A stretch of 7,232 bases of DNA from Competibacter_A sp003527885 (GCA_035442025.1 DAORPQ010000108.1:1-7232), one strand, 5' to 3'. Counted from the first letter of the stretch, positions 1-7,006 are shown. The notes: generated from the letters alone by a model not told the origin. Numbers and translations: made by a program.

Positions 1-1790
1 TGGCGTGGGGTGCCGTGCCGGTTTTGTTCTTGGACCCGGCGCAACCGCTCAACCTCATCGTCATCACCGTTATTCTGGTGGTTTTGAACGCCCAAGCGCT
101 GATGGCGGTGGTGTCTTACCCGCCGGCCTACCTGGCCTCGGCGCTGACCTTGCTGTCACTGGCGACGGTCTTGATCCTGCGGGCCGGCGCGGTGGGCGCG
201 GATGTGGCGCTGCTGGTGAGCCTGAATCTGGCGGCGAGCTTGTGCTATGCCAGAAACGTCTATAAAACGCTTAACCGCTCCTTGCAGCTTCGCTTCGAGA
301 ACGCCGCGCTGCGGCGGGAAACCGAGGAAAAGTCCGCCTTGCTGGAAACGACGCTGCAAAACATCCAGCAGGGCATCAGCTTGATCGACCGTGAAGGTCG
401 GCTACGGATGTGGAACCGGCAGTCGCTGACTTTGCTCGGTCTGGATGATCGCACCCTGCACGCGGGTCAGCCGTTTAGCGCGGTTTCGAGCGCCGCCGAC
501 CCGCCGCTGGCGCTGCCGCCAACGGGGCAATCGGAGTACCGGCGCGCGGATGGCGCGACCATTGAAATCCGCCAAAGCGCCCTGAGCGACGGCAGCCGGA
601 TTTTTACCTACACCGACATCAGCGAACTCAAGCGCCGCGAGGAGATCCTGAACACCGCCCGCCAGGGAGCGGAGCAGGCCAACGCGGCCAAGACCCGGTT
701 TCTGGCGACCGCCAGCCACGACTTGCGCCAGCCCATCCACGCGCTGGGGCTGTTTTTCGCCAATCTGGCGGATCGGGTCCGCAATGCCGAGACCGAGCCC
801 TTGATCGGGCAGATCGAGGAGTCCATCGCCGCCATCGACGGGATGCTCAGCGCCTTGCTGGATATTTCCAAACTGGACGCCGGGGTGATCCGCCCGCATA
901 TCGGGCCCGTGGCGGTGGCCGAACTGTTCAAGCGGCTGGATAGCGAATATCAGCCGCTCGCCCGCGAAACCGCCAACAGCCTGCGGGTACGGCCCAGCCG
1001 GGCCGTCGTCCAGACCGATCTGGCGATGCTGGAACGGATCTTGCGAAATTTGCTGACCAACGCCTTGCGCTATACCGGCAACGGCCGCGTCCTGGTCGGC
1101 GCCCGCCGCCGCGCCGGCCAGCTGCGGATCGAAGTGCACGACACCGGCTCCGGTATTCCGGCGGATCAGTTGGAAGCGATCTTTTGGGAGTTCCACCAGT
1201 TGGGCAACCCGGAGCGGGACCGCCATCAGGGCTTGGGCTTGGGTTTGGGTTTGGCCATCGTCAAGCGGCTGGCCGCGCTGCTGGGGTATCCCATGACCGT
1301 CCGCTCGCGGCTGGGGCGGGGGTCTTGTTTTACCATCGCGCCGCCGCTTGCCGAGCCCTCTGCCTGTTACCCCGCGCCCGCGTCGGTGGCGGTTCCTGGC
1401 CGGGAGTTGCAGGGACGGCGGGTGCTGGTGCTGGACGACGACAGCCCGGTATTGGAAGCGATGAGCGGGCTGCTGGGACGGTGGGGTTGCGCCGTCATCA
1501 AGGCGCTTTCGCTGGTCGAGGCCCAGAACCAACTTGAACGCCAGGCGCCGCCCGAACTGCTGGTAGTGGATTATCGCTTGCGCGGCGAAGTCTCCGGGTT
1601 GGAAGCGGTGGCGGTCTTGCAAAAGAACCTGCGCCGCTACGTGCCGACGTTGATCATCACCGGGGATACCGACCCCGAACACCTGCGCGAAGCGGAGGCG
1701 AGCGGCTATCCCTTGCTGCACAAACCGGTGCAACCCGCCAAGCTGCGCTCGGCCGTGCGCCACCTGATCCGCGCCAACGAACGTGAATGA
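1..1790 (+). CDS. Hybrid sensor histidine kinase, 5' end outside window (TM region, PAS, HisKA, HATPase, receiver)
   Basis: Inner-membrane hybrid kinase. The frame is open to the left edge, so the start is not visible; the GTG at 15 is probably internal because family members carry more membrane helices upstream. Numbering from that GTG: hydrophobic segments at about 12-33, 37-56 and 60-79; a PAS domain at about 112-202 (QGISLIDREGRLRMWNR resembles the PAS_7 type); HisKA with H-box SHDLRQP, phospho-acceptor His235; N-box around Asn345/Asn349; ATP-lid motifs DTGSG (Asp376) and a glycine-rich G2 box at 406-412; C-terminal receiver at about 468-586 with Asp474-476, phospho-acceptor Asp519, Thr549 and Lys570. 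All catalytic residues are present. The H-box and PAS combination resembles the NahK/ErcS'-type kinases. It ends just after the receiver with no Hpt domain. It converges on a NarL-type regulator, its likely partner (inference). The ligand is unknown. Confidence 0.93.
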   Translation, partial: AWGAVPVLFLDPAQPLNLIVITVILVVLNAQALMAVVSYPPAYLASALTLLSLATVLILRAGAVGADVALLVSLNLAASLCYARNVYKTLNRSLQLRFENAALRRETEEKSALLETTLQNIQQGISLIDREGRLRMWNRQSLTLLGLDDRTLHAGQPFSAVSSAADPPLALPPTGQSEYRRADGATIEIRQSALSDGSRIFTYTDISELKRREEILNTARQGAEQANAAKTRFLATASHDLRQPIHALGLFFANLADRVRNAETEPLIGQIEESIAAIDGMLSALLDISKLDAGVIRPHIGPVAVAELFKRLDSEYQPLARETANSLRVRPSRAVVQTDLAMLERILRNLLTNALRYTGNGRVLVGARRRAGQLRIEVHDTGSGIPADQLEAIFWEFHQLGNPERDRHQGLGLGLGLAIVKRLAALLGYPMTVRSRLGRGSCFTIAPPLAEPSACYPAPASVAVPGRELQGRRVLVLDDDSPVLEAMSGLLGRWGCAVIKALSLVEAQNQLERQAPPELLVVDYRLRGEVSGLEAVAVLQKNLRRYVPTLIITGDTDPEHLREAEASGYPLLHKPVQPAKLRSAVRHLIRANERE

Positions 1791-1817
1791 CCGAAAGCGC
1801 TCGGGTTTGCGCCGCCT

Positions 1818-2561
1818 TCAATCCGGTTTGGCCGGGGCGGCTAGCAAACCCAGCCGGGTGGCTTCGAGGACCGCCTGGGTTCGGTTGGCGGCTTTAAGCG
1901 CCCGCATGACGGCGGTGACGTGCAGCTTGACCGTCCCTTCCGCCACATTCAGGTGCTTACAGATGCTCTTGTTGGATAAGCCCTGAGCCATCAGGCGCAA
2001 GACCTCCAGTTGCCGGGGGGTCAGACCGTCGGAGCGGGCTTCTTCGGAAACGGAAGCCGGGGCGGTGGATCGGGCCGGTCGCGCGCGGGTGTCCTTTGTC
2101 CCGGGGCCGCCCGCTCCGGCGGCGGGATCGACCGTGGAGTCCGGCGCGGTTGCCACGGTTTCCAGGATCGCCAGCAAGGCGGGCGGAACGTAGACCTCGC
2201 CGGCCATCACCAGACGCAGGGCCGAGATCATCTCGTGGCTGCTGCACGATTTTGGGATGTAACCCATCGCCCCGGTTTTGAGCGCTTGGCGGACGGCGAG
2301 CGGTTCTTCGGAGGCGGACAGAATGACCAGGGGTACGGTCGGGCGCAACTCGCGCAGTTCCGGCAGGGCGGCCAAGCCGCTCGCGCCCGGCAAGGCCAAG
2401 TCCAGCAGGATCAGGTCGAGGTCGTGGTAGTGAGCGGCCATGCGCATGGCTTCCTGGGCGGTTGCGGCTTCGATCACCACGGCGGCGCTGTCGAACTGCT
2501 TGAGGACGTGCAGCAGCGCTTCGCGAAACAACGTGTGATCGTCTATCAGGAGAATTCGCAT
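1818..2561 (-). CDS. NarL/LuxR-family response regulator transcription factor
   Basis: A 247-residue cytoplasmic DNA-binding response regulator. The receiver spans about residues 1-120 and starts canonically with MRILLIDDH (acidic Asp7/Asp8), with phospho-acceptor Asp54 in LLDLALPG, Ser82 at the Thr/Ser switch position and Lys104. The C-terminal LuxR-type helix-turn-helix lies at about 178-240, with the family signature LTPRQLEVLRLMAQGLSNK followed by the recognition-helix region EGTVKLHV. An unusually long Ala/Pro/Gly-rich linker of about 40 residues (137-178) joins the domains. The ATG at 2561 is chosen because the receiver fold begins right there; no strong Shine-Dalgarno sequence precedes it. 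It converges on the hybrid kinase to the left with 27 bases between stop codons, and diverges from the OmpR-type gene to the right. Likely phosphorylated by the neighbouring kinase (inference); target genes are unknown. Confidence 0.94.
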   Translation of the reverse strand: MRILLIDDHTLFREALLHVLKQFDSAAVVIEAATAQEAMRMAAHYHDLDLILLDLALPGASGLAALPELRELRPTVPLVILSASEEPLAVRQALKTGAMGYIPKSCSSHEMISALRLVMAGEVYVPPALLAILETVATAPDSTVDPAAGAGGPGTKDTRARPARSTAPASVSEEARSDGLTPRQLEVLRLMAQGLSNKSICKHLNVAEGTVKLHVTAVMRALKAANRTQAVLEATRLGLLAAPAKPD

Positions 2562-2627
2562 GGCTTGTCACTTGAGCGATACCCGATCAGCACACTCGGA
2601 TATTTACTGAGATCAGATCGATTTTGG

Positions 2628-2641
2628 GTCGTTCGAACGAC
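2628..2641. promoter_or_regulatory. Perfect 14-bp palindrome, candidate operator
   Basis: GTCGTTCGAACGAC is a perfect inverted repeat with 7-base arms and no spacer, centred between 2634 and 2635; symmetry stops at the next base pair on each side. It lies 66 bases upstream of the NarL-type start and 69 bases upstream of the OmpR-type start, almost exactly midway. That position suits a shared operator for a dimeric regulator, possibly the NarL-type protein, since such proteins bind inverted repeats, whereas OmpR-type proteins usually bind direct repeats. The function is inference. Confidence 0.4.
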
Positions 2642-2698
2642 TAGACTGTGTTTAAACCAGGACCAGGAGCGCGTCAAAATCTTTATCGCCGCTGAGCC

Positions 2699-2706
2699 GG
2701 AGAAGG
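2699..2706 (+). promoter_or_regulatory. Ribosome binding site of the OmpR-type regulator
   Basis: The purine stretch GGAGAAGG has its GGAG core 8 bases before the ATG at 2711. This supports that start codon. Confidence 0.75.
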
Positions 2707-2710
2707 TGCC

Positions 2711-3436
2711 ATGAGCGATCGAGCGCATATTGTAATCGTCGATGACGAGCCCGAATTGCGGGAGATGGTCGAAGAATACCTGACCAAACAAGGTTTCAAG
2801 ATCACGGCGGCCGAAGATGGTCCCACCATGCGCCACATCGTGGCGGAACAAGCCGTCGATCTGGTGCTGCTGGATGTCAAAATGCCCGGCGAAGACGGCT
2901 TGAGCCTGGCTCGCTTCCTGCGCGAACATCACCCGGTCGGCATCATCATGCTGACCGCCGCCGGCGAGGTGGTCGACCGGATCGTGGGCCTGGAAATGGG
3001 CGCCGACGATTATATCAGCAAACCCTTCGATCCCCGCGAGTTGTTGGCCCGCGTCAAAAGCGTGCTGCGGCGGCTGCATTCGCGGGCGGAGGCGGCTGAG
3101 CGCGCCACCGAGCCAGAGCTGGTGGGGATCCGCTTTGGCAAGTATGTGCTGAACCTGGAATCGCACCAGCTGTTCAACACCGACGGTGAGGAAATCACCA
3201 TTACCGGGATGGAGTTCGACCTGCTCAAAGCGTTCGCAACGCACCCCAACCGGGTTCTGACCCGCGATCAAATCCTGGATTTGGCGCACAACCGCAACTG
3301 GGATCCTTTCGACCGCAGCATCGATGTACGCATTACCAGGATTCGGCGCAAGATCGAAAAAGATCCCGCCAAACCGCAAATCATCAAAACGGTCTGGGGC
3401 AAGGGTTACCTGTTCGTTCCCGATAAGGAGGAATGA
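2711..3436 (+). CDS. OmpR/PhoB-family response regulator
   Basis: A 241-residue cytoplasmic transcription regulator of standard family length. Receiver at about 5-122: acidic Asp11/Asp12 in IVDDEPE, phospho-acceptor Asp55 in LLDVKMPGEDG, Thr82 in IMLTAAGE, and Lys104 in YISKPFDPRELLARV. The C-terminal winged helix spans about 138-237, with the recognition-helix region DRSIDVRITRIRRKIE and the terminal hairpin IKTVWGKGYLFVP, both typical of the family. The start is supported by a good ribosome binding site and by the receiver beginning at once. It is the first gene of a three-gene operon: the next gene starts one base after this stop, and its ribosome binding site lies inside the last codons here. 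The expected kinase is the hybrid kinase encoded third in the operon (inference from context). The receiver and DNA-binding domain show no missing key residue. Confidence 0.95.
   Translation: MSDRAHIVIVDDEPELREMVEEYLTKQGFKITAAEDGPTMRHIVAEQAVDLVLLDVKMPGEDGLSLARFLREHHPVGIIMLTAAGEVVDRIVGLEMGADDYISKPFDPRELLARVKSVLRRLHSRAEAAERATEPELVGIRFGKYVLNLESHQLFNTDGEEITITGMEFDLLKAFATHPNRVLTRDQILDLAHNRNWDPFDRSIDVRITRIRRKIEKDPAKPQIIKTVWGKGYLFVPDKEE
3425..3431 (+). promoter_or_regulatory. Strong ribosome binding site that fixes the start of the substrate-binding protein
   Basis: AAGGAGG is a near-perfect Shine-Dalgarno sequence lying 6 bases before the ATG at 3438 and within the final codons of the upstream regulator. 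It rules out the longer in-frame reading from 3324, which would overlap the regulator by more than 100 bases, and it suggests translational coupling of the two genes. Confidence 0.85.
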
Positions 3437-3437
3437 T

Positions 3438-4463
3438 ATGCCATCCCGCAATGCCGTAAAGGTCACGGACCGTCACTCTTGGCAAGGACTCATCGGCGCG
3501 TCCCGCTATCCGTCGGGCAAACAGTGCCTCTGGCTCTTGCTGGGAGTGCTTGCCGTTATCGGTGCCGCGTTCGGCCAAAGTTACGAAGGCAAAAAAATCC
3601 TTTATATCAATTCTTACCACGTGGGCTATGAAGGGAGCGACCCTATCACCCAGGGTATCGAGGCCGTTTTAAAAAAGTATCCGATCGAGCTTAAGATCAT
3701 TTACATGGATACCAAACGCAATCCCTCCGAGGATTTCAGTCGGGCGGCCGCGTTGAAAGCAAAAGCCGCGATCGAGGAGTTTCGGCCGGACGTGGTGATC
3801 GCCAGCGACGATAACGCTTCCAAGTATTTGATCATGCCTTATTATAAAGAGGCCGAGCTACCTTTTGTGTTTTGTGGGGTGAATTGGGATGCGTCGGTCT
3901 ACGGCTTTCCTTATAAAAATGTTACGGGAATGATCGAGGTGGCGCTGGTTTCGGAAATCTTCAGGCACCTCAAGAAGTACGCGAAAGGAAATCGCATCGG
4001 CTTTATTGCGGGTGACACCTTGTCCGAACGAAAAAATTTGGAATATTACATCAAACGCTTCGATATCGAGTTCAGCAAAATCTATTTTGCCAAGACCTTT
4101 GAAGAGTGGAAACAGAGCTATTTAAAACTTCAGGATGAAGTCGACATGGCGATGATGACCAGCCATGTCGGTATCGTGGACTGGAATGATCGGGAAGCGC
4201 GGGACTTTGCTGAAAATCACGTCAAAATACCGATTGGAACCGAACACCGCTGGTCGATACCCTTCGCGCTGGTGGGCGTCGCCAAGGATTTTGAAGAGAT
4301 GGGAACTTGGTCGGCCTACGCCGCGCTCAAGATTCTCGACGGCGTTGCGCCCAGCAAAATCCCCATTACCGCCAACAAAAAAGGCCAACTGCTGTTCAAT
4401 GCAAGAATGGCGGAGAAGCTGGGGATCGACACGGTTCCGCCGCTGGCGGAACTCGTTCGCTGA
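3438..4463 (+). CDS. ABC-type substrate-binding protein (ABC_sub_bind family), probable ligand receptor for the adjacent kinase
   Basis: A 341-residue predicted periplasmic binding protein. The start at 3438 follows AAGGAGG and lies one base after the upstream stop. A signal peptide is visible: a hydrophobic core at about 30-45 after an unusually long 29-residue N-region, with a plausible cleavage in AAFG|QS (46/47). The mature protein starts with KILYINSYHVGYEGSDP and contains an IYMDTKRN strand, DVVIASDDNASKY, GNRIGFIAGDT and, near the end, ALKILDGVAPSKIPITANKKG. This layout is typical of the two-lobed PF04392-like binding proteins. No permease or ATPase gene is adjacent; instead a response regulator precedes it and a periplasmic-sensor kinase follows. 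The likely role is therefore sensing rather than uptake, comparable in principle to TorT/TorS or LuxP/LuxQ (inference). A sampled stretch (4021-4120) has only 37 of 100 G+C, below the flanking genes. The ligand cannot be read from sequence. Confidence 0.88.
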   Translation: MPSRNAVKVTDRHSWQGLIGASRYPSGKQCLWLLLGVLAVIGAAFGQSYEGKKILYINSYHVGYEGSDPITQGIEAVLKKYPIELKIIYMDTKRNPSEDFSRAAALKAKAAIEEFRPDVVIASDDNASKYLIMPYYKEAELPFVFCGVNWDASVYGFPYKNVTGMIEVALVSEIFRHLKKYAKGNRIGFIAGDTLSERKNLEYYIKRFDIEFSKIYFAKTFEEWKQSYLKLQDEVDMAMMTSHVGIVDWNDREARDFAENHVKIPIGTEHRWSIPFALVGVAKDFEEMGTWSAYAALKILDGVAPSKIPITANKKGQLLFNARMAEKLGIDTVPPLAELVR

Positions 4464-4477
4464 GCCGGCCGAGCGAT

Positions 4478-4499
4478 CCCTCCAGCGAGGGTTGAACCC
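4478..4499 (+). promoter_or_regulatory. Small hairpins over the weak ribosome binding site of the second kinase
   Basis: The 38-base gap between the binding-protein stop and the kinase start holds CCCTC (4478-4482) and GAGGG (4487-4491), a 5-bp GC-rich stem with a 4-base loop. GAGGG is also the best Shine-Dalgarno candidate for the ATG at 4502. An overlapping alternative stem pairs GGGT (4489-4492) with ACCC (4496-4499). The two cannot form together because both use 4489-4491. Either one would mask the ribosome binding site and could lower or tune kinase synthesis. Function is inference; short stems like these also arise by chance. Confidence 0.3.
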
Positions 4500-4501
4500 G
4501 T

Positions 4502-7006
4502 ATGGCCGCCCCGCGCCCGTCGCGTTCGTTAACGAGGCAAACCCTCTTTCAGATGGCGATTCGGATTACCGCCATCGTCACCGTGGCCACTGTCATCAGT
4601 TATTTTCACGTCAAGCATAACCTGCAAACCCAGACATTGGAGCAATTGCAGCGCTACGTGCAAGAGTGGGGCGCGCGGGAAAGCGCTATTTTTGTGTTGG
4701 CTCAGGATAATTTGCGGACCTTCGCCCAGGACTATGCCAAGCGCCTCGAAAATTTCGACGTGATCGACCCGCAGGCGAGGTTTGGGGAGTTGTTTGCCGA
4801 GCGCGGAGATGGCAGTACTCGCCTGCGAGATTTTTTCTTTGAAAAATCCGGTATTACCGGAGTTATCGGCAAGTACGTCGACTTCGACGCCGATCTGCGG
4901 CGGCGCTTGGTGCTCGGCTATGACCTGCTGGCCCAGTACGGGCCGGCCTGGCAACAGCGGTTTGTCAACCTTTATATCACCACTCCCGAGCACGGGATCT
5001 TGATCTACTGGCCTGGAAAGCCTTGGGGGTTAAACGCCAATTCCTGGGAGGTCAACGCCAAACTGGCCTTAAACGAAAATGAAAATGACGAAGTGTTAGT
5101 GATTGACGATCGGCGCGCCGCGCGGAAAACAACCTGGTCCACGCTTTATTTTGATTACGCCGTCAATGACTGGATGGTCTCCACGACGGAGCCGGTTAAC
5201 GTGGACGGCCAATACATGTTGTCCGTGGGGCATGACATGTTATTGCACGAATTGATCGAACGTATGCTCAGTAGCCGCATTGAAGGGACTTACAATATTC
5301 TGTTGCGCGAGGATGGCCTGTTGCTGACCCACCCGCGTTTTATGGATGCTATTCAAGCCCAAAATGGCAACTTATCGATTGCAAAGACGGGCGATGCTAA
5401 TTTAAACCGGATTTTTAATTTAGTGAAAAACCAAGCCGATACCGCTATTATCATCGATAACGATGAAGATGATGAATATCTGGCGGTCACGCGATTGCAA
5501 GGGCCGGGCTGGTATTTGGTGACCGTGTTTCCAAAGGCTATTATTATCAGGGGAGCTTTTGTCACCGCACGCCTTATTTTACTCTTGGGCGTTATTGCGC
5601 TGTTGGTGGAAATCGTCACCTCGTTTTTTGTGCTGAGAGCGCAGTTGTCCAAGCCGTTGACCAGTTTGATGGAGGCGACGAATCGGATTGCCGTCGGGGA
5701 TTTCAACATTCATTTGGCCAATCACCGCTTGGATGAAATCGGACGGTTGGCGCGCTCCTTGAACACCATGTCGCTTGAAATAGGCGCCCGTGAAAATGCC
5801 CTGAACGAGCGCAGCGTGAAGCTGGCTCTGCTCAACGAACAACTGGAGCAGGAACTGGAAGAGCGCAAGCGGGCGGAGCGGGAAATCGCGCGGCAGCGGG
5901 AAGCGCTGCACCAGAGCGAGAAACTCAACGCGCTCGGCTCCTTGTTGGCGGGGGTTTCGCACGAACTCAACAACCCGCTCTCGGTGGTGGTCGGGCGAGT
6001 GATCATGCTGGAGGAAGAGACGGCCGATCCCGCGCTCAAAACCAAACTCAGCAAGATTCGCCAAGCCGCCGAGCGCTGCGCGCGGATCGTCAAAGCTTTT
6101 TTGTCCATCGCCCGACAACAACCGCCGCAGCGCAAGCCGGTGTCGGTGAACGCGCTGATCGAGGCCGCCGTCGAATTGACGGCCTACAGCCTGCGCACCG
6201 CGGACATCGGTACGGTTTTAGACCTCGACCCGCTACTGCCGAAGCTGTCCGCCGACGCCGATCAGCTCACTCAGGTTTTTACCAATCTGATCGTTAACGC
6301 CCAACAGGCGCTGCTGGAGATCGACCCCCCGCGCTACCTGGAAATCACGAGCTCTTTTGCGCGGGACGAACAGCGGGTAAGGATCGAGTTCGCCGACAAC
6401 GGTCCGGGAGTGCCGGAGGCCATCCGTTCCCGCATCTTCGAGCCGTTCTACACCAGCAAGCCGGTGGGGATGGGCACCGGGATCGGCTTATCCTTCAGTT
6501 ACGGCGTGGTCGCTTTGCACGGCGGCCAAATCATCCTGGACCCTTCCGACGCGGGTGGCGCCCGCTTCGTCGTTAGCCTGCCGCTGGCGGTTTTGCCGGC
6601 GCCGCCGGCGGAGGGCGTGCCCCCAGAACCCGTCGGAACCGAGCCCCACACCATTTTGATCGTTGACGACGAACCCGACATCGCTGAAATGTTGGGTGAA
6701 ATGTTGGTTGCGGCGGGCCATCGCACCGATACGGCCGCCAGCGGTAACGAGGCGCTGCGGCGGCTGGCGGATCGGAGCTACGACGTGATCCTCAGCGATT
6801 TGAAGATGCCCGACCTGGACGGTCCGGGCCTGTATCGGCACTTGCAACAATCCTATCCCCAGTTGCTCGACCGGGTTATTTTTATTAGCGGCGATACGTT
6901 CAGGATGGAGGCAAGCGAATTTTTGGCGCAAACCGGACGGCCCTTGCTGGAAAAGCCCTTTATTCCCAGCGAGGTGATCCGGGCCGTGCAGCAGGTGCTG
7001 GGTTGA
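4502..7006 (+). CDS. Hybrid sensor histidine kinase with dCache-like periplasmic sensor, HAMP and C-terminal receiver
   Basis: An 834-residue inner-membrane kinase. One membrane helix at about 19-36; periplasmic sensor at about 38-349, resembling double Cache domains (WSTLYFDYAVNDWMVSTTEPV, then MLSVGHDMLL and LLREDGLLLTHPRF); second helix at about 352-378; HAMP at about 379-432; coiled coil rich in Glu/Arg at 433-472; HisKA with phospho-acceptor His487 in GVSHELNNPLS; N-box Asn595/Asn599; DNGPG at 632-636; FEPFYTSK; G2 box GMGTGIGLS; receiver at about 716-832 with Asp722/723, phospho-acceptor Asp766, Ser796 and Lys818. All catalytic residues are present and no Hpt domain follows. The ATG at 4502 leaves a short cytoplasmic tail before the first helix; an in-frame ATG at 4553 is a possible alternative. 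It is third in the operon after the regulator and binding protein, so the binding protein probably docks on its sensor (inference). Acidic runs at 191-197 and 319-325 are notable. Confidence 0.95.
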   Translation: MAAPRPSRSLTRQTLFQMAIRITAIVTVATVISYFHVKHNLQTQTLEQLQRYVQEWGARESAIFVLAQDNLRTFAQDYAKRLENFDVIDPQARFGELFAERGDGSTRLRDFFFEKSGITGVIGKYVDFDADLRRRLVLGYDLLAQYGPAWQQRFVNLYITTPEHGILIYWPGKPWGLNANSWEVNAKLALNENENDEVLVIDDRRAARKTTWSTLYFDYAVNDWMVSTTEPVNVDGQYMLSVGHDMLLHELIERMLSSRIEGTYNILLREDGLLLTHPRFMDAIQAQNGNLSIAKTGDANLNRIFNLVKNQADTAIIIDNDEDDEYLAVTRLQGPGWYLVTVFPKAIIIRGAFVTARLILLLGVIALLVEIVTSFFVLRAQLSKPLTSLMEATNRIAVGDFNIHLANHRLDEIGRLARSLNTMSLEIGARENALNERSVKLALLNEQLEQELEERKRAEREIARQREALHQSEKLNALGSLLAGVSHELNNPLSVVVGRVIMLEEETADPALKTKLSKIRQAAERCARIVKAFLSIARQQPPQRKPVSVNALIEAAVELTAYSLRTADIGTVLDLDPLLPKLSADADQLTQVFTNLIVNAQQALLEIDPPRYLEITSSFARDEQRVRIEFADNGPGVPEAIRSRIFEPFYTSKPVGMGTGIGLSFSYGVVALHGGQIILDPSDAGGARFVVSLPLAVLPAPPAEGVPPEPVGTEPHTILIVDDEPDIAEMLGEMLVAAGHRTDTAASGNEALRRLADRSYDVILSDLKMPDLDGPGLYRHLQQSYPQLLDRVIFISGDTFRMEASEFLAQTGRPLLEKPFIPSEVIRAVQQVLG

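Larger units (their letters stand above)
2562..2710. promoter_or_regulatory. Divergent intergenic region between two response regulator genes
   Basis: This 149-base gap must hold the promoter of the NarL-type gene (leftward) and that of the OmpR-type operon (rightward). It is visibly more AT-rich than the flanking genes. It contains a perfect 14-bp palindrome at 2628-2641, the 8-bp palindrome GTTTAAAC at 2650-2657, and three GATC tetramers (2585, 2611, 2616). I could not identify a convincing -35/-10 pair in either direction, so no promoter positions are given. Confidence 0.6.

Noticed and set aside
15..17. GTG at 15 as the true start of the first kinase
   Set aside because: The frame is open to the left edge, no ribosome binding site is visible, and the family has additional membrane helices upstream, so the gene is treated as truncated.
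402..1763. A 453-codon open frame on the - strand opposite the first kinase
   Set aside because: The translation is Gln/Arg/Gly-rich without domains, and the + strand carries an unambiguous kinase with every catalytic motif. GC-rich codon bias produces such antisense frames.
1791..1817. A possible terminator hairpin in the convergent gap between the first kinase and the NarL-type gene
   Set aside because: Only a 4-bp CCGA/TCGG pairing is present with a short GTTT after it, too weak to call.
2010..2714. A 234-codon + strand frame opposite the NarL-type regulator
   Set aside because: Its product is low-complexity Gly/Arg-rich sequence, while the opposite strand encodes complete receiver and LuxR helix-turn-helix motifs.
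3324..3437. An upstream in-frame extension of the binding protein beginning at 3324
   Set aside because: It would overlap the regulator by over 100 bases and bury the signal peptide far inside; the AAGGAGG at 3425-3431 points to 3438.
2546..3466. A 306-codon - strand frame covering the intergenic region and the OmpR-type gene
   Set aside because: It has no recognisable domain and lies antisense to a canonical OmpR-family regulator with its own good ribosome binding site.
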